Shown here in pieces: positions 34,096-43,410 of a stretch of DNA of 54,666 nucleotides. Every line of letters begins with the position of its first letter. Position 1 is the first letter of the stretch. Origin of the DNA: JBCCDY01 sp039030555 (GTDB lineage: Bacteria; Bacteroidota; Bacteroidia; Cytophagales; Cyclobacteriaceae); assembly GCA_039030555.1 (NCBI GenBank), contig JBCCDY010000026.1:1-54666 (forward strand), written 5' to 3'. The position numbers and the translations under genes were made by a program. The notes under the pieces were generated by a model. It did not search any database. It had not been told where the DNA came from and saw only the letters and a program-made list of their open reading frames with translations.

Positions 34096-35102
34096 CATTT
34101 AATCTCCTCAGCCCCATCCGCATGCTTCGCAAACCGTCCTTTTTCTCTAGGATGAACAAATTCATTTTCAGGCCATGGCCATCCTCCGAACTGGGTTCTC
34201 TGATAATCCTGCATGGCTTCCATAATTTCCTGCTGGGTATTCATCACAAAAGGGCCGTGCTGCACGACAGGCTCACCAATCGGTTTGCCCTGTAGCAATA
34301 GCAATCGAGCTTCCTGATTTCCGTTTTTCAATATGGTCTTTTGATCAGCATGAAGATCTGCTCCCTGATCGATCACCAAAGTGGTATGATTGATCTTCAA
34401 TTCATTTCCTTCATAAAAATAAATGGATCGGTTGATCTCAGTTCCTGAAACAGGTAATTCAAACTCTGCTTCCGGTTTCATTCTGATCAGCCAAACAGCC
34501 ACTTCATTAGAAGGGTCTGAAGCCCAGGAATCCGGAGTAGGAGAGGGCGCTTTCGTTCCATTGACTTCTCCTGCAATCACATCGATTTCTGTTTTTCCAT
34601 CTGGTGATTGATAAGTTGGGATCATATCATCCCACAGCATTTTATAATGTGGTTCTACAAATTTACTTCTTTTCGGAAGGTTCAGCCAGATCTGAAAAAG
34701 CAATAACGGATTGGGTTTATCCCGATTGATCAGTGGAAACATTTCCGAATGCAATACTCCTTTTCCCGCGGTCATCCATTGAACATCTCCTTTACCAAAC
34801 CTACCCGTTGCCCCCATGGAATCCGAGTGGTCAACGAGCCCCTCAGGAACTACGGTGATCGTTTCAAAACCTCGATGAGGATGCTGAGGGAATCCCGGAA
34901 CCTTACTTCCATGGTACATTCTCCATCCATCTTTTATGGTAAAATCCTGTCCGATATTTCTACCCTCCAAAGAAGCTTTTGGCCCCATACCTTCATTCCC
35001 TTCAGGGTAATCATCTTTATGATAGACACAGAAAAGAAATGGATCCTGAGTAGCCCAAGGAAACCCAAGTGGCTTTATGGTTTTAATGACAGATTGACTC
35101 AT
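34095..35102 (-). CDS. Pirin family protein (cupin)
   Basis: A 335-residue bicupin. The N-terminal cupin holds the metal motif HPHRGFETITVV (His-x-His) followed by GRFGKGDVQWMTAGKGVLHS (second His, near residue 117). The C-terminal part (about 200-300) is the Pirin_C cupin. Some pirins are quercetinases and others are redox or transcription cofactors; nothing here decides which. The protein is longer than the common 230-300 residues because of a GGWPWPENEFVHPREKGRFA tail. It is monocistronic. Confidence 0.9.
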   Translation of the reverse strand: MSQSVIKTIKPLGFPWATQDPFLFCVYHKDDYPEGNEGMGPKASLEGRNIGQDFTIKDGWRMYHGSKVPGFPQHPHRGFETITVVPEGLVDHSDSMGATGRFGKGDVQWMTAGKGVLHSEMFPLINRDKPNPLLLFQIWLNLPKRSKFVEPHYKMLWDDMIPTYQSPDGKTEIDVIAGEVNGTKAPSPTPDSWASDPSNEVAVWLIRMKPEAEFELPVSGTEINRSIYFYEGNELKINHTTLVIDQGADLHADQKTILKNGNQEARLLLLQGKPIGEPVVQHGPFVMNTQQEIMEAMQDYQRTQFGGWPWPENEFVHPREKGRFAKHADGAEEIK

Positions 35103-35210
35103 TTTTCAGTTTATTAATTTATGATAAACACCTCTATATATCGTAACGTTCAGATGCAAAGTACTAAATAGGGTTACTCCTGTATTGAACATAACGTTAA
35201 AATATCCTGT

Positions 35211-38200
35211 CTAAAGCTTTACGGTATTATCATTAATATTCTCATCTGTCCGGGTGCCAAAAGGATCGATAGATACATAGCGAGGTAATTCATCTATGAC
35301 AAGCTTTATGGTTGTTTGATCGTTCGAAATAATATTAGCTTCCAAATATATTGGTTCCGTACTGTTGTTGATTAAACTTGGGTGGCGGTCAAACATACCG
35401 ATCTGGATGGGCTCATTGATTTCTATGGACGTGGTTTCTCCAGATTCCTGTGTTTCGAAACGTTTGGCATTAACGGTCATAGTAATTTCATATTGACCAT
35501 TTTCTAATTCACGATGCGAAGATTCATCAATTGATAAATCGTAGGTGATGACTCGTTTGAACCAGTCATTAATCAAACGATGGTATTTTTCAGGTGATAC
35601 TTTACAGAGTTCTTCTAGGAATTCAAGTAAAGTAGCACTGAATTCAATATCATCTCTGTAACGATCGGTAGTAGCTTTAATAGCCTGATTCAGCTTTGCT
35701 TCTCCAATTAGGTCTCTTATGGAAATCAGCACATTATAACTCTTGCCATAAGAGAGATAGCTTTGTCCATTTACAAGATACAAAGGCGGTTCCGCTTCGG
35801 AAGACCAAGCCCTTCCTGTAAAATAAGTGCGGTTAGCCGTTTCACCCAGCTGATAGATGGCTCTTTTCCCATAGATTTTATCCATAATTACCGCCTCTGT
35901 ATATTTGGCAAATCCTTCGACCAGTACACTAGCTCCCTCTGCAACTTTTGGCGATAGAATATGCCCCCACCACTGATGAGCTACTTCGTGAATGGTTCTT
36001 TTTGCAACCAGATTAAAACCTCTAGTATTTCTGATATCTGTTAGATATAATCGATCCTCAGTCATAGCTATCACATTAGTATGGGCAAAGCCCCCAAAGG
36101 ACCAATGAGCGGGAACTTCTAATATTCGAATATAATCTGAGGAATAAGCTCCAAAATTGTTAATGCAATAGTTAAGTGTTTCTTTAATGCTGGAGGTTAT
36201 AGAATCAATATTGTAATTATGAGCAGGATAATAATACTGTTCAATATTAATTCCTTTGTAACTAGTTTTCTGCACCTCATAACCCGATGAAAAACACCCT
36301 AATGTTGGCATTATCTTATGATTTGCCTTGTAATGATAATAGTTCCTCCCGTTTTCCTTCCATTCTTTTATCAGATTACCGGAACCAACAGCTATCTCAT
36401 TTTTTGAAGTGGAAATGATTGCTTCATAGCTGACTCTTCCAAGCCTGATTTCATCCAGACCCAGATGCCCATCGTTAACTTCCTCTTGCTCCCTGCGGGG
36501 TAGATCACGTTTTTCTCTTTCGAAGTTATCGGTGATTTCCCGACTTGACCTGTATCCTAAAAATGGCTCAAAACTGCGATGTGAAAGATAAGTGCCATTG
36601 TCAACTATGGATCGATCGACTTCATATCCATCTGCCTGATAGTCAATTTTATAACTCAACGAAACAGACTGATTGGGCTGAACTTCATTTTTAAATTCAA
36701 AAAGGTATGTATCGAATTCAGCATCGTATTCTATAAGCTCAGCATTTTCAAGCTTTATATCTTCTAAAGGAACCCTTGCGGTGATAAACAATTGTTGGAC
36801 AGGATGATCTTCTCTATTGACCATCGTATGTTCCGCCTTGACATGATATCTGTTTTCTTCAGGATAGAGATCTACTAAAACCTTCATATCCTGATGATAC
36901 AAAAATGGCAGGTCTTCATAACGTTTGAATTTTCGTTCATAGTCTTCACGGAAATCCAAATTATCGATAGATGTGGTATAGTCGTTAACGATATTCGTAT
37001 TGTAAAATACAGTTGCACCTGCAGACGCAAATAGAATTAAAAAAGATGCCAGCCAGATACGTTCCCATCTTTTAAAGTTGACCACTGCAGATTTTAATTG
37101 TAAAATCAGGTTCTGCTCCATACCTCTTTGCCATAGCCTGAAAGAGATTAGCACAAGAATTCCTGCCAATCCAGTCCAGTATAATGACAGGTGAAGAAAT
37201 TCAAGGCTTTCTCCGGAAAAGCCAGTCATATTATTGTACCCAACATCAGGCAGGTATCCAAAACGGAACATAGGGTGTTCGATCCCAATGTACCCTGATA
37301 GAAAAACGGCTAAGAGTAAAACTCCCGTGACTCCCATTCCAAAGTATTTGTTTCGAGTGATACTTTGAATAAATACAGCCATCACGGAAAACAGGAAAGG
37401 CTGCATGCCGTTGTAGTAAAACATGGAAAAGTACAGACATATTTCTACATCTGAAAATCCATTGACCAGCTGAAATCCAAGGCCAATGATGATTCCTGTA
37501 GCTATTAAGGAGGCAGGGAGAAGAAGAAGTGCTATAAATTTAGATACAAAGAAAGCCCAGTTAGAGGTTGGTGTGGCATCAATAATTCCGTTGAAATGGA
37601 GAGATCGTTCTCGCCAAACCAGCTCGCCACTATAAAAAATGATTAAAACAAGGCTTAGAAACCTCAATGGATCTACCATATTTTCAATCAGTAAACTGGT
37701 TAGCGGGTACAGGCTATCGTGATATTGACCTCCTTCAAAAATTCGGGAATAAATTTCCGAAACAGTGATTACAAGCCAGATAAGTATTATAGCGATAAAG
37801 GGCAGGCTTTTAAGTGTAGCACTCAACTCCAACTTTAAAAGAGACAATAATGAGGCTTTATTTGTTTTAATGCTGGAAGCAGGACTAATGGGTTTGTATG
37901 CAGTAGGAGCTGTTTTGTGATCATAAGAGCTCCTGCTTTTTTTAATACTCTGGTTGAGCTTTCTGAATGAAAATAGCTGGTAGGTTATCAAAAGAAGCCC
38001 CAGAGAGATTGCTAACCACAGGATTCTGTTCCACATATAAAGTCCTGAAAAAGAAAGCAACTGGGTATTCTTTTCAAATGGGGTCCAAAACTGTGTTTGC
38101 TCAAAAAAAGCGGATATACCGAAAGGGTCCACCAATGCCGCTATGGCCATAGCTTCGGGAGAAGCAGGCACGGATTGAGCCATTAACGGAGAGTTTAGAA

Positions 38201-38768
38201 AAATTGAGCAGATGAAGTATAGCATATAGATAGCTATGGCTCCAATGTATGTGGCTATATTACTTCTTGTTAGAATGCTGATGGAAAATATTACCGAGGA
38301 ACAAATGAAAACATTAGGTAAGATAATGATCAGCCAGGGCTGGAGGTAAACCATCAGGTCAAATGGCGCCAGACGCTCGGGGTCTAACGGGGAGCTAAGC
38401 TGTCCTGCCATCATACCTAATAAAAATGGAGTAAATGCGAGTAGGCTAAAGAGAAAGGTTCCCATAAAACGGCTCCAGAAGAATTGACTTTTTTGTATCG
38501 AACTGCTGTAAACAATGCCATCCATTTTATAATGACCATCTCGCAGAACGCTATTGACGGCAAAAAACATGATGATGAAAACACTGCCTAAGGAAAATAA
38601 GCCAACATAATTATTGATATGATAACTCGAGTTGAAGTTGATATCAGCCGGGGCAAAGCCGTTGGATCCTGTGATGTAACCAAAAAACGCAAAGAGTATA
38701 GCAAGCAATAAGAAAGCCCTTTGCTTAAACTGGTAAAATGCTTCAAAATGTAATAATTGACTAAACAT
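35211..38768 (-). CDS. ABC-2-type permease fused to M1 aminopeptidase
   Basis: A 1185-residue protein. The N-terminal half (about 1-600) has some 12 transmembrane helices in two ABC-2-type blocks split by a cytoplasmic linker (about 275-310). The C-terminal half (about 630-1185) is a periplasmic M1 gluzincin with HEVAHQWWGH (zinc His-Glu-His near residue 925) and the third ligand Glu in VLVEGFAKY. The partner ATPase gene is 20 nt upstream in the same direction. A membrane-embedded exporter with its own peptidase suggests peptide processing at the envelope (inference). This fusion is known in Bacteroidota but its substrate is not. Confidence 0.88.
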   Translation of the reverse strand: MFSQLLHFEAFYQFKQRAFLLLAILFAFFGYITGSNGFAPADINFNSSYHINNYVGLFSLGSVFIIMFFAVNSVLRDGHYKMDGIVYSSSIQKSQFFWSRFMGTFLFSLLAFTPFLLGMMAGQLSSPLDPERLAPFDLMVYLQPWLIIILPNVFICSSVIFSISILTRSNIATYIGAIAIYMLYFICSIFLNSPLMAQSVPASPEAMAIAALVDPFGISAFFEQTQFWTPFEKNTQLLSFSGLYMWNRILWLAISLGLLLITYQLFSFRKLNQSIKKSRSSYDHKTAPTAYKPISPASSIKTNKASLLSLLKLELSATLKSLPFIAIILIWLVITVSEIYSRIFEGGQYHDSLYPLTSLLIENMVDPLRFLSLVLIIFYSGELVWRERSLHFNGIIDATPTSNWAFFVSKFIALLLLPASLIATGIIIGLGFQLVNGFSDVEICLYFSMFYYNGMQPFLFSVMAVFIQSITRNKYFGMGVTGVLLLAVFLSGYIGIEHPMFRFGYLPDVGYNNMTGFSGESLEFLHLSLYWTGLAGILVLISFRLWQRGMEQNLILQLKSAVVNFKRWERIWLASFLILFASAGATVFYNTNIVNDYTTSIDNLDFREDYERKFKRYEDLPFLYHQDMKVLVDLYPEENRYHVKAEHTMVNREDHPVQQLFITARVPLEDIKLENAELIEYDAEFDTYLFEFKNEVQPNQSVSLSYKIDYQADGYEVDRSIVDNGTYLSHRSFEPFLGYRSSREITDNFEREKRDLPRREQEEVNDGHLGLDEIRLGRVSYEAIISTSKNEIAVGSGNLIKEWKENGRNYYHYKANHKIMPTLGCFSSGYEVQKTSYKGINIEQYYYPAHNYNIDSITSSIKETLNYCINNFGAYSSDYIRILEVPAHWSFGGFAHTNVIAMTEDRLYLTDIRNTRGFNLVAKRTIHEVAHQWWGHILSPKVAEGASVLVEGFAKYTEAVIMDKIYGKRAIYQLGETANRTYFTGRAWSSEAEPPLYLVNGQSYLSYGKSYNVLISIRDLIGEAKLNQAIKATTDRYRDDIEFSATLLEFLEELCKVSPEKYHRLINDWFKRVITYDLSIDESSHRELENGQYEITMTVNAKRFETQESGETTSIEINEPIQIGMFDRHPSLINNSTEPIYLEANIISNDQTTIKLVIDELPRYVSIDPFGTRTDENINDNTVKL

Positions 38769-38788
38769 CGTTGATGCGGTTTTAAGGA

Positions 38789-39661
38789 TTATTGATTGGA
38801 TATCGTGGTGAAATAAAGGTCTTCGAGGCTTGGCTGAACGAGCTCAAATCCATGAGCGGGCAATCTGTCGGATAAAACACGAATTTGAGTTTCTCCCGAA
38901 ACCAGCCTGGATGAGATGACACGGAAAGCATTTTTATGGGCTGGAACATCGTCTTTTTTAACAATTTTATTCCAGATTTTTCCATCCAGGTTTTTTATCA
39001 ATTCAGCAGGATTACCTTTTGATACAATCTGACCCTTAAAAAGAATCGCCATATTCTTACAGAGATCGCGAACATCTTCGACAATATGGGTGGAGAGAAT
39101 AACCACTACATTTTCGCCAATTTCACTAAGTAGATTTAGGAATCGATTTCTCTCTTCAGGATCGAGACCTGCGGTAGGCTCATCTGCAATAATCAGTTGT
39201 GGGTTAGCGAGTAAGGCTTGAGCAATCCCGAAACGTTGACGCATGCCTCCTGAAAAGGAATAAACTGTTTTTTTACGATGCTGGTATAAATTCACCTGTT
39301 GTAAGAGCGCTGTTACCTGTTCTTTTCTATCCGACTTGTTGACAATGCCTTTGAGTACGGCCATATGATCCAGCAGCCTTTCAGCTGAGACTTTTGGATA
39401 TACCCCAAACTCCTGAGGGAGATAACCCAATTGATTACGAATAAATTGTGGTTGCTCAATGATGTCCGTTTCATTGAAAGTGATCGTTCCCTGTGTCGGA
39501 GCCTGCAAAGAGGAAATCGTCCGCATTAAAGAAGATTTGCCTGCTCCATTAGCTCCTAACAAGCCAAACATGCCATTATCGATGGTCAGTGATACATTAT
39601 CAAGTGCCTTTACTCCATTAGGGTAGGTCTTGGATAGATTTGTAATCGTGAGTCTGTTCAT
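38789..39661 (-). CDS. ABC transporter ATP-binding protein for the permease-peptidase
   Basis: A 290-residue ATPase. It has Walker A GANGAGKSS, Q-loop LGYLPQEFGVYPKVSAERLL, signature FSGGMRQRFGIAQALL, Walker B LIIADEPTAGLDPEER and H-loop STHIVEDVRDLCKN. It belongs to the ABC-2/ABC-A class that drives the fused permease/M1 protein encoded 20 nt downstream. The start is divergent from the LytS-type kinase 205 nt away, consistent with regulation by that two-component pair. Confidence 0.95.
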   Translation of the reverse strand: MNRLTITNLSKTYPNGVKALDNVSLTIDNGMFGLLGANGAGKSSLMRTISSLQAPTQGTITFNETDIIEQPQFIRNQLGYLPQEFGVYPKVSAERLLDHMAVLKGIVNKSDRKEQVTALLQQVNLYQHRKKTVYSFSGGMRQRFGIAQALLANPQLIIADEPTAGLDPEERNRFLNLLSEIGENVVVILSTHIVEDVRDLCKNMAILFKGQIVSKGNPAELIKNLDGKIWNKIVKKDDVPAHKNAFRVISSRLVSGETQIRVLSDRLPAHGFELVQPSLEDLYFTTISNQ

Positions 39662-39866
39662 TGTGCTATTCGTTAATTCAGCGGCTAACCTAAAAGTGTA
39701 TTGAATAGCTGTCCAATAAGATTGATCTACCTGATCATAATCATTTTGAACACTAGTGTTATAGGCATTAATCCGGTTGATGCAGATAGTAGTGTTGTTT
39801 GTACTGATTTATAGCAGGCTCATCAATAATGTTTCGGTAGGTATGATGTAGCTTTAATTTTGAAGC

Positions 39867-40991
39867 ATGATTAGTTTTTTAAGAAGATATAAAGCATTTG
39901 GTATTGGCATTCTCATCACACTTGCTCTAAGAATAGTGCTGGAGTACATAGGTTTTATAAGGATCGATAATAGCCAGTGGATGGAGAACATAGCTGGTTT
40001 TGCATTTTGGTCTTTAGCTTTCGCATTACCAATTCACAATTTTGAGTACCTGAAAAAGCATAAGAAAACAATCTTTAAGCTATTCGGCCTGATTGCATTT
40101 TTTATTGCAATCCTCATTATAGATTCCTCGGCTGACGTTCCTGATAATCCCCTCACGTTTATATTGTTTGTTGCTTTCTGGATGGGAGTGCTTTATGTGA
40201 TCTCACCTGCTTTTTTCAGAAAATACAGGTATTGGTTAACGGGTGTTTACGTCATCATACTTGCGTATTTCTCGTTTGTAAGGTTAACATCCATGAGCTA
40301 TGAGGCTTACGCTGCCGATGGAAAGGAAACAGCACTGATCTTATTGTTTATTCCTGTTCCAGTATTCCTTTTGATTTGGGCGTATGAGCAATGGAAATGG
40401 CTGAAATCGCTTCAGGAAGGTAAAGCTAAAGCGGAGCTGGATTTGCTGAAAACACAGATCAATCCTCATTTCTTTTTCAATACCTTAAACAACCTGTATT
40501 CGCTTACGGTAAAACAATCGGAAAAGGCTCCGGAAGTGGTGCTTAAGCTTTCCGATATGATGCGTTATACCATTTATGAAGGGAAAAAGAATTTTGTATT
40601 ACTGAAGGACGAAGTTGAATACCTCAAAAGCTACATCGATCTACATAAAATCCGGTATCGAAAACCGATAGATACTTCATTCGATCATTCCATAGATCCT
40701 AATCAGGAAATCGCTCCTTTAATGTTCATCGTTCTGCTGGAAAATGCGATCAAACATGGTATTGAAACCTTATCGGATGGTGCCTATCTTAAAATGAGTT
40801 TAAAAAGTAATGAACAGACCATACAATTTGACATCGAGAATAATTTTGACCCGAATCAAATAACAGAAGAGAAAGGTATTGGACTGGAAAACCTGAAACA
40901 CAGATTAGAGCTGACCTATCCCAAGAAGCATAATCTTAATATTACAGAAGAGAACAATGTATTTCGAGTAGAATTGACCATATATAAATGA
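39867..40991 (+). CDS. LytS/YehU-type sensor histidine kinase
   Basis: A 374-residue kinase with six transmembrane helices (about 12-200) and no periplasmic domain. The His_kinase domain (about 180-262) has the phospho-His in INPHFFFNTLNNLYSL. A short HATPase_c has the N-box LENAIKHGIE and G-box EEKGIGLENLKHRL. It overlaps the response regulator by four bases, so both are translated together. It is divergent from the ABC/peptidase operon and may sense cell-envelope state and control that operon; this is inferred from position. Confidence 0.93.
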   Translation: MISFLRRYKAFGIGILITLALRIVLEYIGFIRIDNSQWMENIAGFAFWSLAFALPIHNFEYLKKHKKTIFKLFGLIAFFIAILIIDSSADVPDNPLTFILFVAFWMGVLYVISPAFFRKYRYWLTGVYVIILAYFSFVRLTSMSYEAYAADGKETALILLFIPVPVFLLIWAYEQWKWLKSLQEGKAKAELDLLKTQINPHFFFNTLNNLYSLTVKQSEKAPEVVLKLSDMMRYTIYEGKKNFVLLKDEVEYLKSYIDLHKIRYRKPIDTSFDHSIDPNQEIAPLMFIVLLENAIKHGIETLSDGAYLKMSLKSNEQTIQFDIENNFDPNQITEEKGIGLENLKHRLELTYPKKHNLNITEENNVFRVELTIYK

Positions 40992-41692
40992 TCACTTATA
41001 TTATCATAGACGATGAGCCGCTGGCACATGAGCTGATCGAGGAATTTTGCAGTATGTTACCTCATCTCGAACTGAAACAAAACTGCTATAGTGCCATGGA
41101 AGCGATGCAATTCCTCAATAAAGAGACCGTAGATATTATGTTTCTCGATCTCAATATGCCGAAGCTCAAAGGATTTGACTTTTTGAAAACCTTAACAAAT
41201 CCTCCTAAAGTAATTGTTACTACGGCTTATAAAGAGTTTGCATTAGAAGGGTATGAGCTAAACATCTCAGACTACTTATTGAAACCATTTAGTTTCGATC
41301 GACTAGTGAAGGCTATTAACAAAGCTATTGCATCACCAAAAACTCAAAGCATTCAGCCTGCTCAACCAAACGTCTCAACATCTCTTGAGAGCTTTTTTAT
41401 TAAAGGGGATAAAAAATATCATCAGGTTAAAGCAGATCATATTTTATATGTGGAAGCGTACGGAAACTACACTAAGCTATATTTGAAGGACGAAATGATT
41501 ATTAGTCATGAAAAAATATCAAACTTCGAATCCATGTTGCCATCAGATGGTTTCATGAGAGTACACAAATCTTTTATTGTAGCGCTTGAGAAAATCAAAC
41601 TGATAGAGGGTAACCGGATTATTATTGGTGATCACGAAATTCCTGTCGGACAAACGTATAAGAGTTCTGTAAATAAACTTTTAGAGGGTTAG
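40988..41692 (+). CDS. LytTR-family response regulator
   Basis: A 234-residue regulator. The receiver domain (about 3-120) has acidic Asp8-Asp9, phospho-acceptor Asp54 (FLDLNMP), a Thr in VTTAY and Lys in LLKPFSFDRL. The LytTR DNA-binding domain (about 136-234) contains SFFIKGDKKYHQVKADHILY and RVHKSFIVAL. It pairs with the kinase encoded immediately upstream (4-nt overlap). Such pairs bind direct repeats; none was confidently found in the divergent region. Confidence 0.95.
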   Translation: MITYIIIDDEPLAHELIEEFCSMLPHLELKQNCYSAMEAMQFLNKETVDIMFLDLNMPKLKGFDFLKTLTNPPKVIVTTAYKEFALEGYELNISDYLLKPFSFDRLVKAINKAIASPKTQSIQPAQPNVSTSLESFFIKGDKKYHQVKADHILYVEAYGNYTKLYLKDEMIISHEKISNFESMLPSDGFMRVHKSFIVALEKIKLIEGNRIIIGDHEIPVGQTYKSSVNKLLEG

Positions 41693-41718
41693 TAAATTTT
41701 GATTGGTGGCCTGATATT

Positions 41719-42234
41719 CTAACTCCGCGTCATTTCTGTAATAAGATCGGAATGTTCTGGATATGATTTAATGAGCTCTACTCTCTGAGCCAATTCAAAA
41801 TCTTCAAAGTCAAAGCCCGGGGCTACGGTGCATCCCACAAGCGAGTATTTACCACCCTTTGTAACCCTTGAAGCAAACCATGAACCGGCTGAAACTACGG
41901 CCTGAAAGGTTTCTCCCTTTTCAAGATTTGAACCAAGTTTTATGGTTTGAACTTTATCTTCTTCCAGAATAATCACTTCAAGAGGATCGCCCTGATAGAA
42001 ATGCCAGAGTTCATCGCTTTTTATTTTGTGAAAAGCCGAGAAGTTCTCAGCAGTCAGAAGAAAATAGATTGCTGTTGAAACATTCCTTTTTGCATTGAAA
42101 GACTTGGGTTCTACAATAAGTTCCGATCGATAAGTTTCTTTAAAAAAACCACCTTCCGGGTGAGGTTGAAGTTCCAGTTTTTGGACAAGATTATCTATTT
42201 TTTTCTTCTCTAAGGATCTTTTTTTCTGCGTCAC
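41719..42234 (-). CDS. DUF985 cupin-domain protein
   Basis: A 171-residue small cupin. It has KLELQPHPEGGFFKETYRSE (the conserved HPEGG opening of DUF985), IYFLLTAENFSAFHKIKSDE with His, and DELWHFYQGDPLEVIIL. WFASRVTKGGKYSLVGCTVA PGF follows in the second half. The family is widespread and some members act on sugars or small acids, but no substrate is assigned. An N-terminal Lys-rich extension precedes the domain. It is convergent with the LytTR gene. Confidence 0.9.
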   Translation of the reverse strand: MTQKKRSLEKKKIDNLVQKLELQPHPEGGFFKETYRSELIVEPKSFNAKRNVSTAIYFLLTAENFSAFHKIKSDELWHFYQGDPLEVIILEEDKVQTIKLGSNLEKGETFQAVVSAGSWFASRVTKGGKYSLVGCTVAPGFDFEDFELAQRVELIKSYPEHSDLITEMTRS

Positions 42235-42341
42235 ACCAGTTTTTTATTTAAAAATTCAGATTAAGTTTTAAAAAGAGAAAGAAAAAATACTGGTATCTCT
42301 TACACTAAAAATTTAAGTCATATTTTCTTTTCGATTAAAAA

Positions 42342-42383
42342 GGGATTCCCGATATCTCGCTAAGGCGAGATTCGAGAATGACG
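42342..42383. repeat. REP-like palindrome
   Basis: In minus orientation this element reads CGTCATTCTCGAATCTCGC followed by GCGAGATATCGGGAATCCC. The inner stem is ATCTCGC/GCGAGAT (42354-42371) with a TAAG loop. It is a further member of the CGTCATTCC...GGAATC family. Confidence 0.7.
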
Positions 42384-42404
42384 CATTTTAATAGCGTTTC
42401 AGCA

Positions 42405-42935
42405 TTATAATGCTTTTTCATAAGCCTCTTTGACCCAGCCCATTAATTCATCATCAACCTCTTCCACGGAAGAAAGTCTAACCCGATGCGTGCACATGGT
42501 TCCAAAAGGGCCAGAGTTTTCCAATCGATCCGTCGTTGGTTTATCCTTGATCTTCAATCCAAGATCAATTCTGGTTTTCGTAGCCGGCTTTATGAGTACA
42601 AACTGCCTTTTACGAATGATGCTAACGCTATCTTTCTTTGGCGTCGTGGTAACGTCGCTTCCAATGGCAGATATCTTTTCGATCAGCTTTTCATAGATGG
42701 GTTTCAGATCTTCTTTTCCCTTGTACTGATTGGTAAGCAGATCTTTATCATCAATCGAACCGGCATCAGAACCTTTGGATTTCAATGCGACAAAATTGGC
42801 AAATCCATAAGTAAATCCATGATCGGCTTTAAGGAAATTGATAATCTCCTTATGCTTTTCAATACCGGATTTTTTGACAACATCAATCCAGTATTCTAGC
42901 GATTTTCCTGTTTTTTCAAGCAGTCCTTTTTCCAT
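42405..42935 (-). CDS. DUF4287/DUF5655 domain protein
   Basis: A 176-residue cytoplasmic protein. The N-terminal DUF4287 (MEKGLLEKTGKSLEYWIDVV, then KADHGFTYGFANFVALK) is joined to a C-terminal DUF5655 (KRQFVLIKPATKTRIDLGLK, RLENSGPFGTMCTHRVRL). The full-length combination is common in soil and marine bacteria, often near AraC regulators and small cupin genes. There is no catalytic motif; it may bind nucleic acid or small ligands. It precedes a DUF1761 gene at a 9-nt interval on the minus strand. Confidence 0.85.
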   Translation of the reverse strand: MEKGLLEKTGKSLEYWIDVVKKSGIEKHKEIINFLKADHGFTYGFANFVALKSKGSDAGSIDDKDLLTNQYKGKEDLKPIYEKLIEKISAIGSDVTTTPKKDSVSIIRKRQFVLIKPATKTRIDLGLKIKDKPTTDRLENSGPFGTMCTHRVRLSSVEEVDDELMGWVKEAYEKAL

Positions 42936-42944
42936 GATATGTTT

Positions 42945-43355
42945 TTAAAGAGTACCGAGGATCAAGCCCATTATCGTTAATGAAATTGTACAATATCCTG
43001 CATTAATCAGGAAAGCCCTCAGGCTTTGCATTTCAAACAGATATAAGATGCCTAAAAAAGTTGAGACCCACCCAAAACCAGCAAAGAATCCGGCCATAGC
43101 TCCAAACAAAGCATTGGCTTCAGTGCCTATGAACATCTCAAGATTGATGGCTGCGATAAAAGTGAGAAGAAAAGAGAGGCCAAATGTTTTGAGGAGATTC
43201 CGTTTTTTTAAATCTTCTTCTGAAAAGTTAAATTCACTCATCCATGCTTTTCCATAAAGTGGTCCATACCAGACACCACCTATAACAAATGAAAGAAAAG
43301 CTGCCAGTATTACGGAGAGCCAGTTGATTGATGTAAATGCAGTAGTTACGTCCAT
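42945..43355 (-). CDS. DUF1761 membrane protein
   Basis: A 136-residue protein with four transmembrane helices. It begins with INWLSVILAAFLSFVIGGVW, then YGPLYGKAWMSEFNFSEEDL, the family hallmark. Its function is unknown. It is nine bases upstream of the DUF4287 gene on the minus strand, so the two are probably one transcript. Confidence 0.85.
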   Translation of the reverse strand: MDVTTAFTSINWLSVILAAFLSFVIGGVWYGPLYGKAWMSEFNFSEEDLKKRNLLKTFGLSFLLTFIAAINLEMFIGTEANALFGAMAGFFAGFGWVSTFLGILYLFEMQSLRAFLINAGYCTISLTIMGLILGTL

Positions 43356-43410
43356 AAAATTGATTTTTATGCAAGCATAACATCTTCGGAATTATGCTGA
43401 TAGAAAAAAA

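Noticed and set aside
39662..39866. tRNA or riboswitch between ABC ATPase and LytS gene
   Set aside because: No cloverleaf or known aptamer pattern is visible; it is probably only the divergent promoter region.
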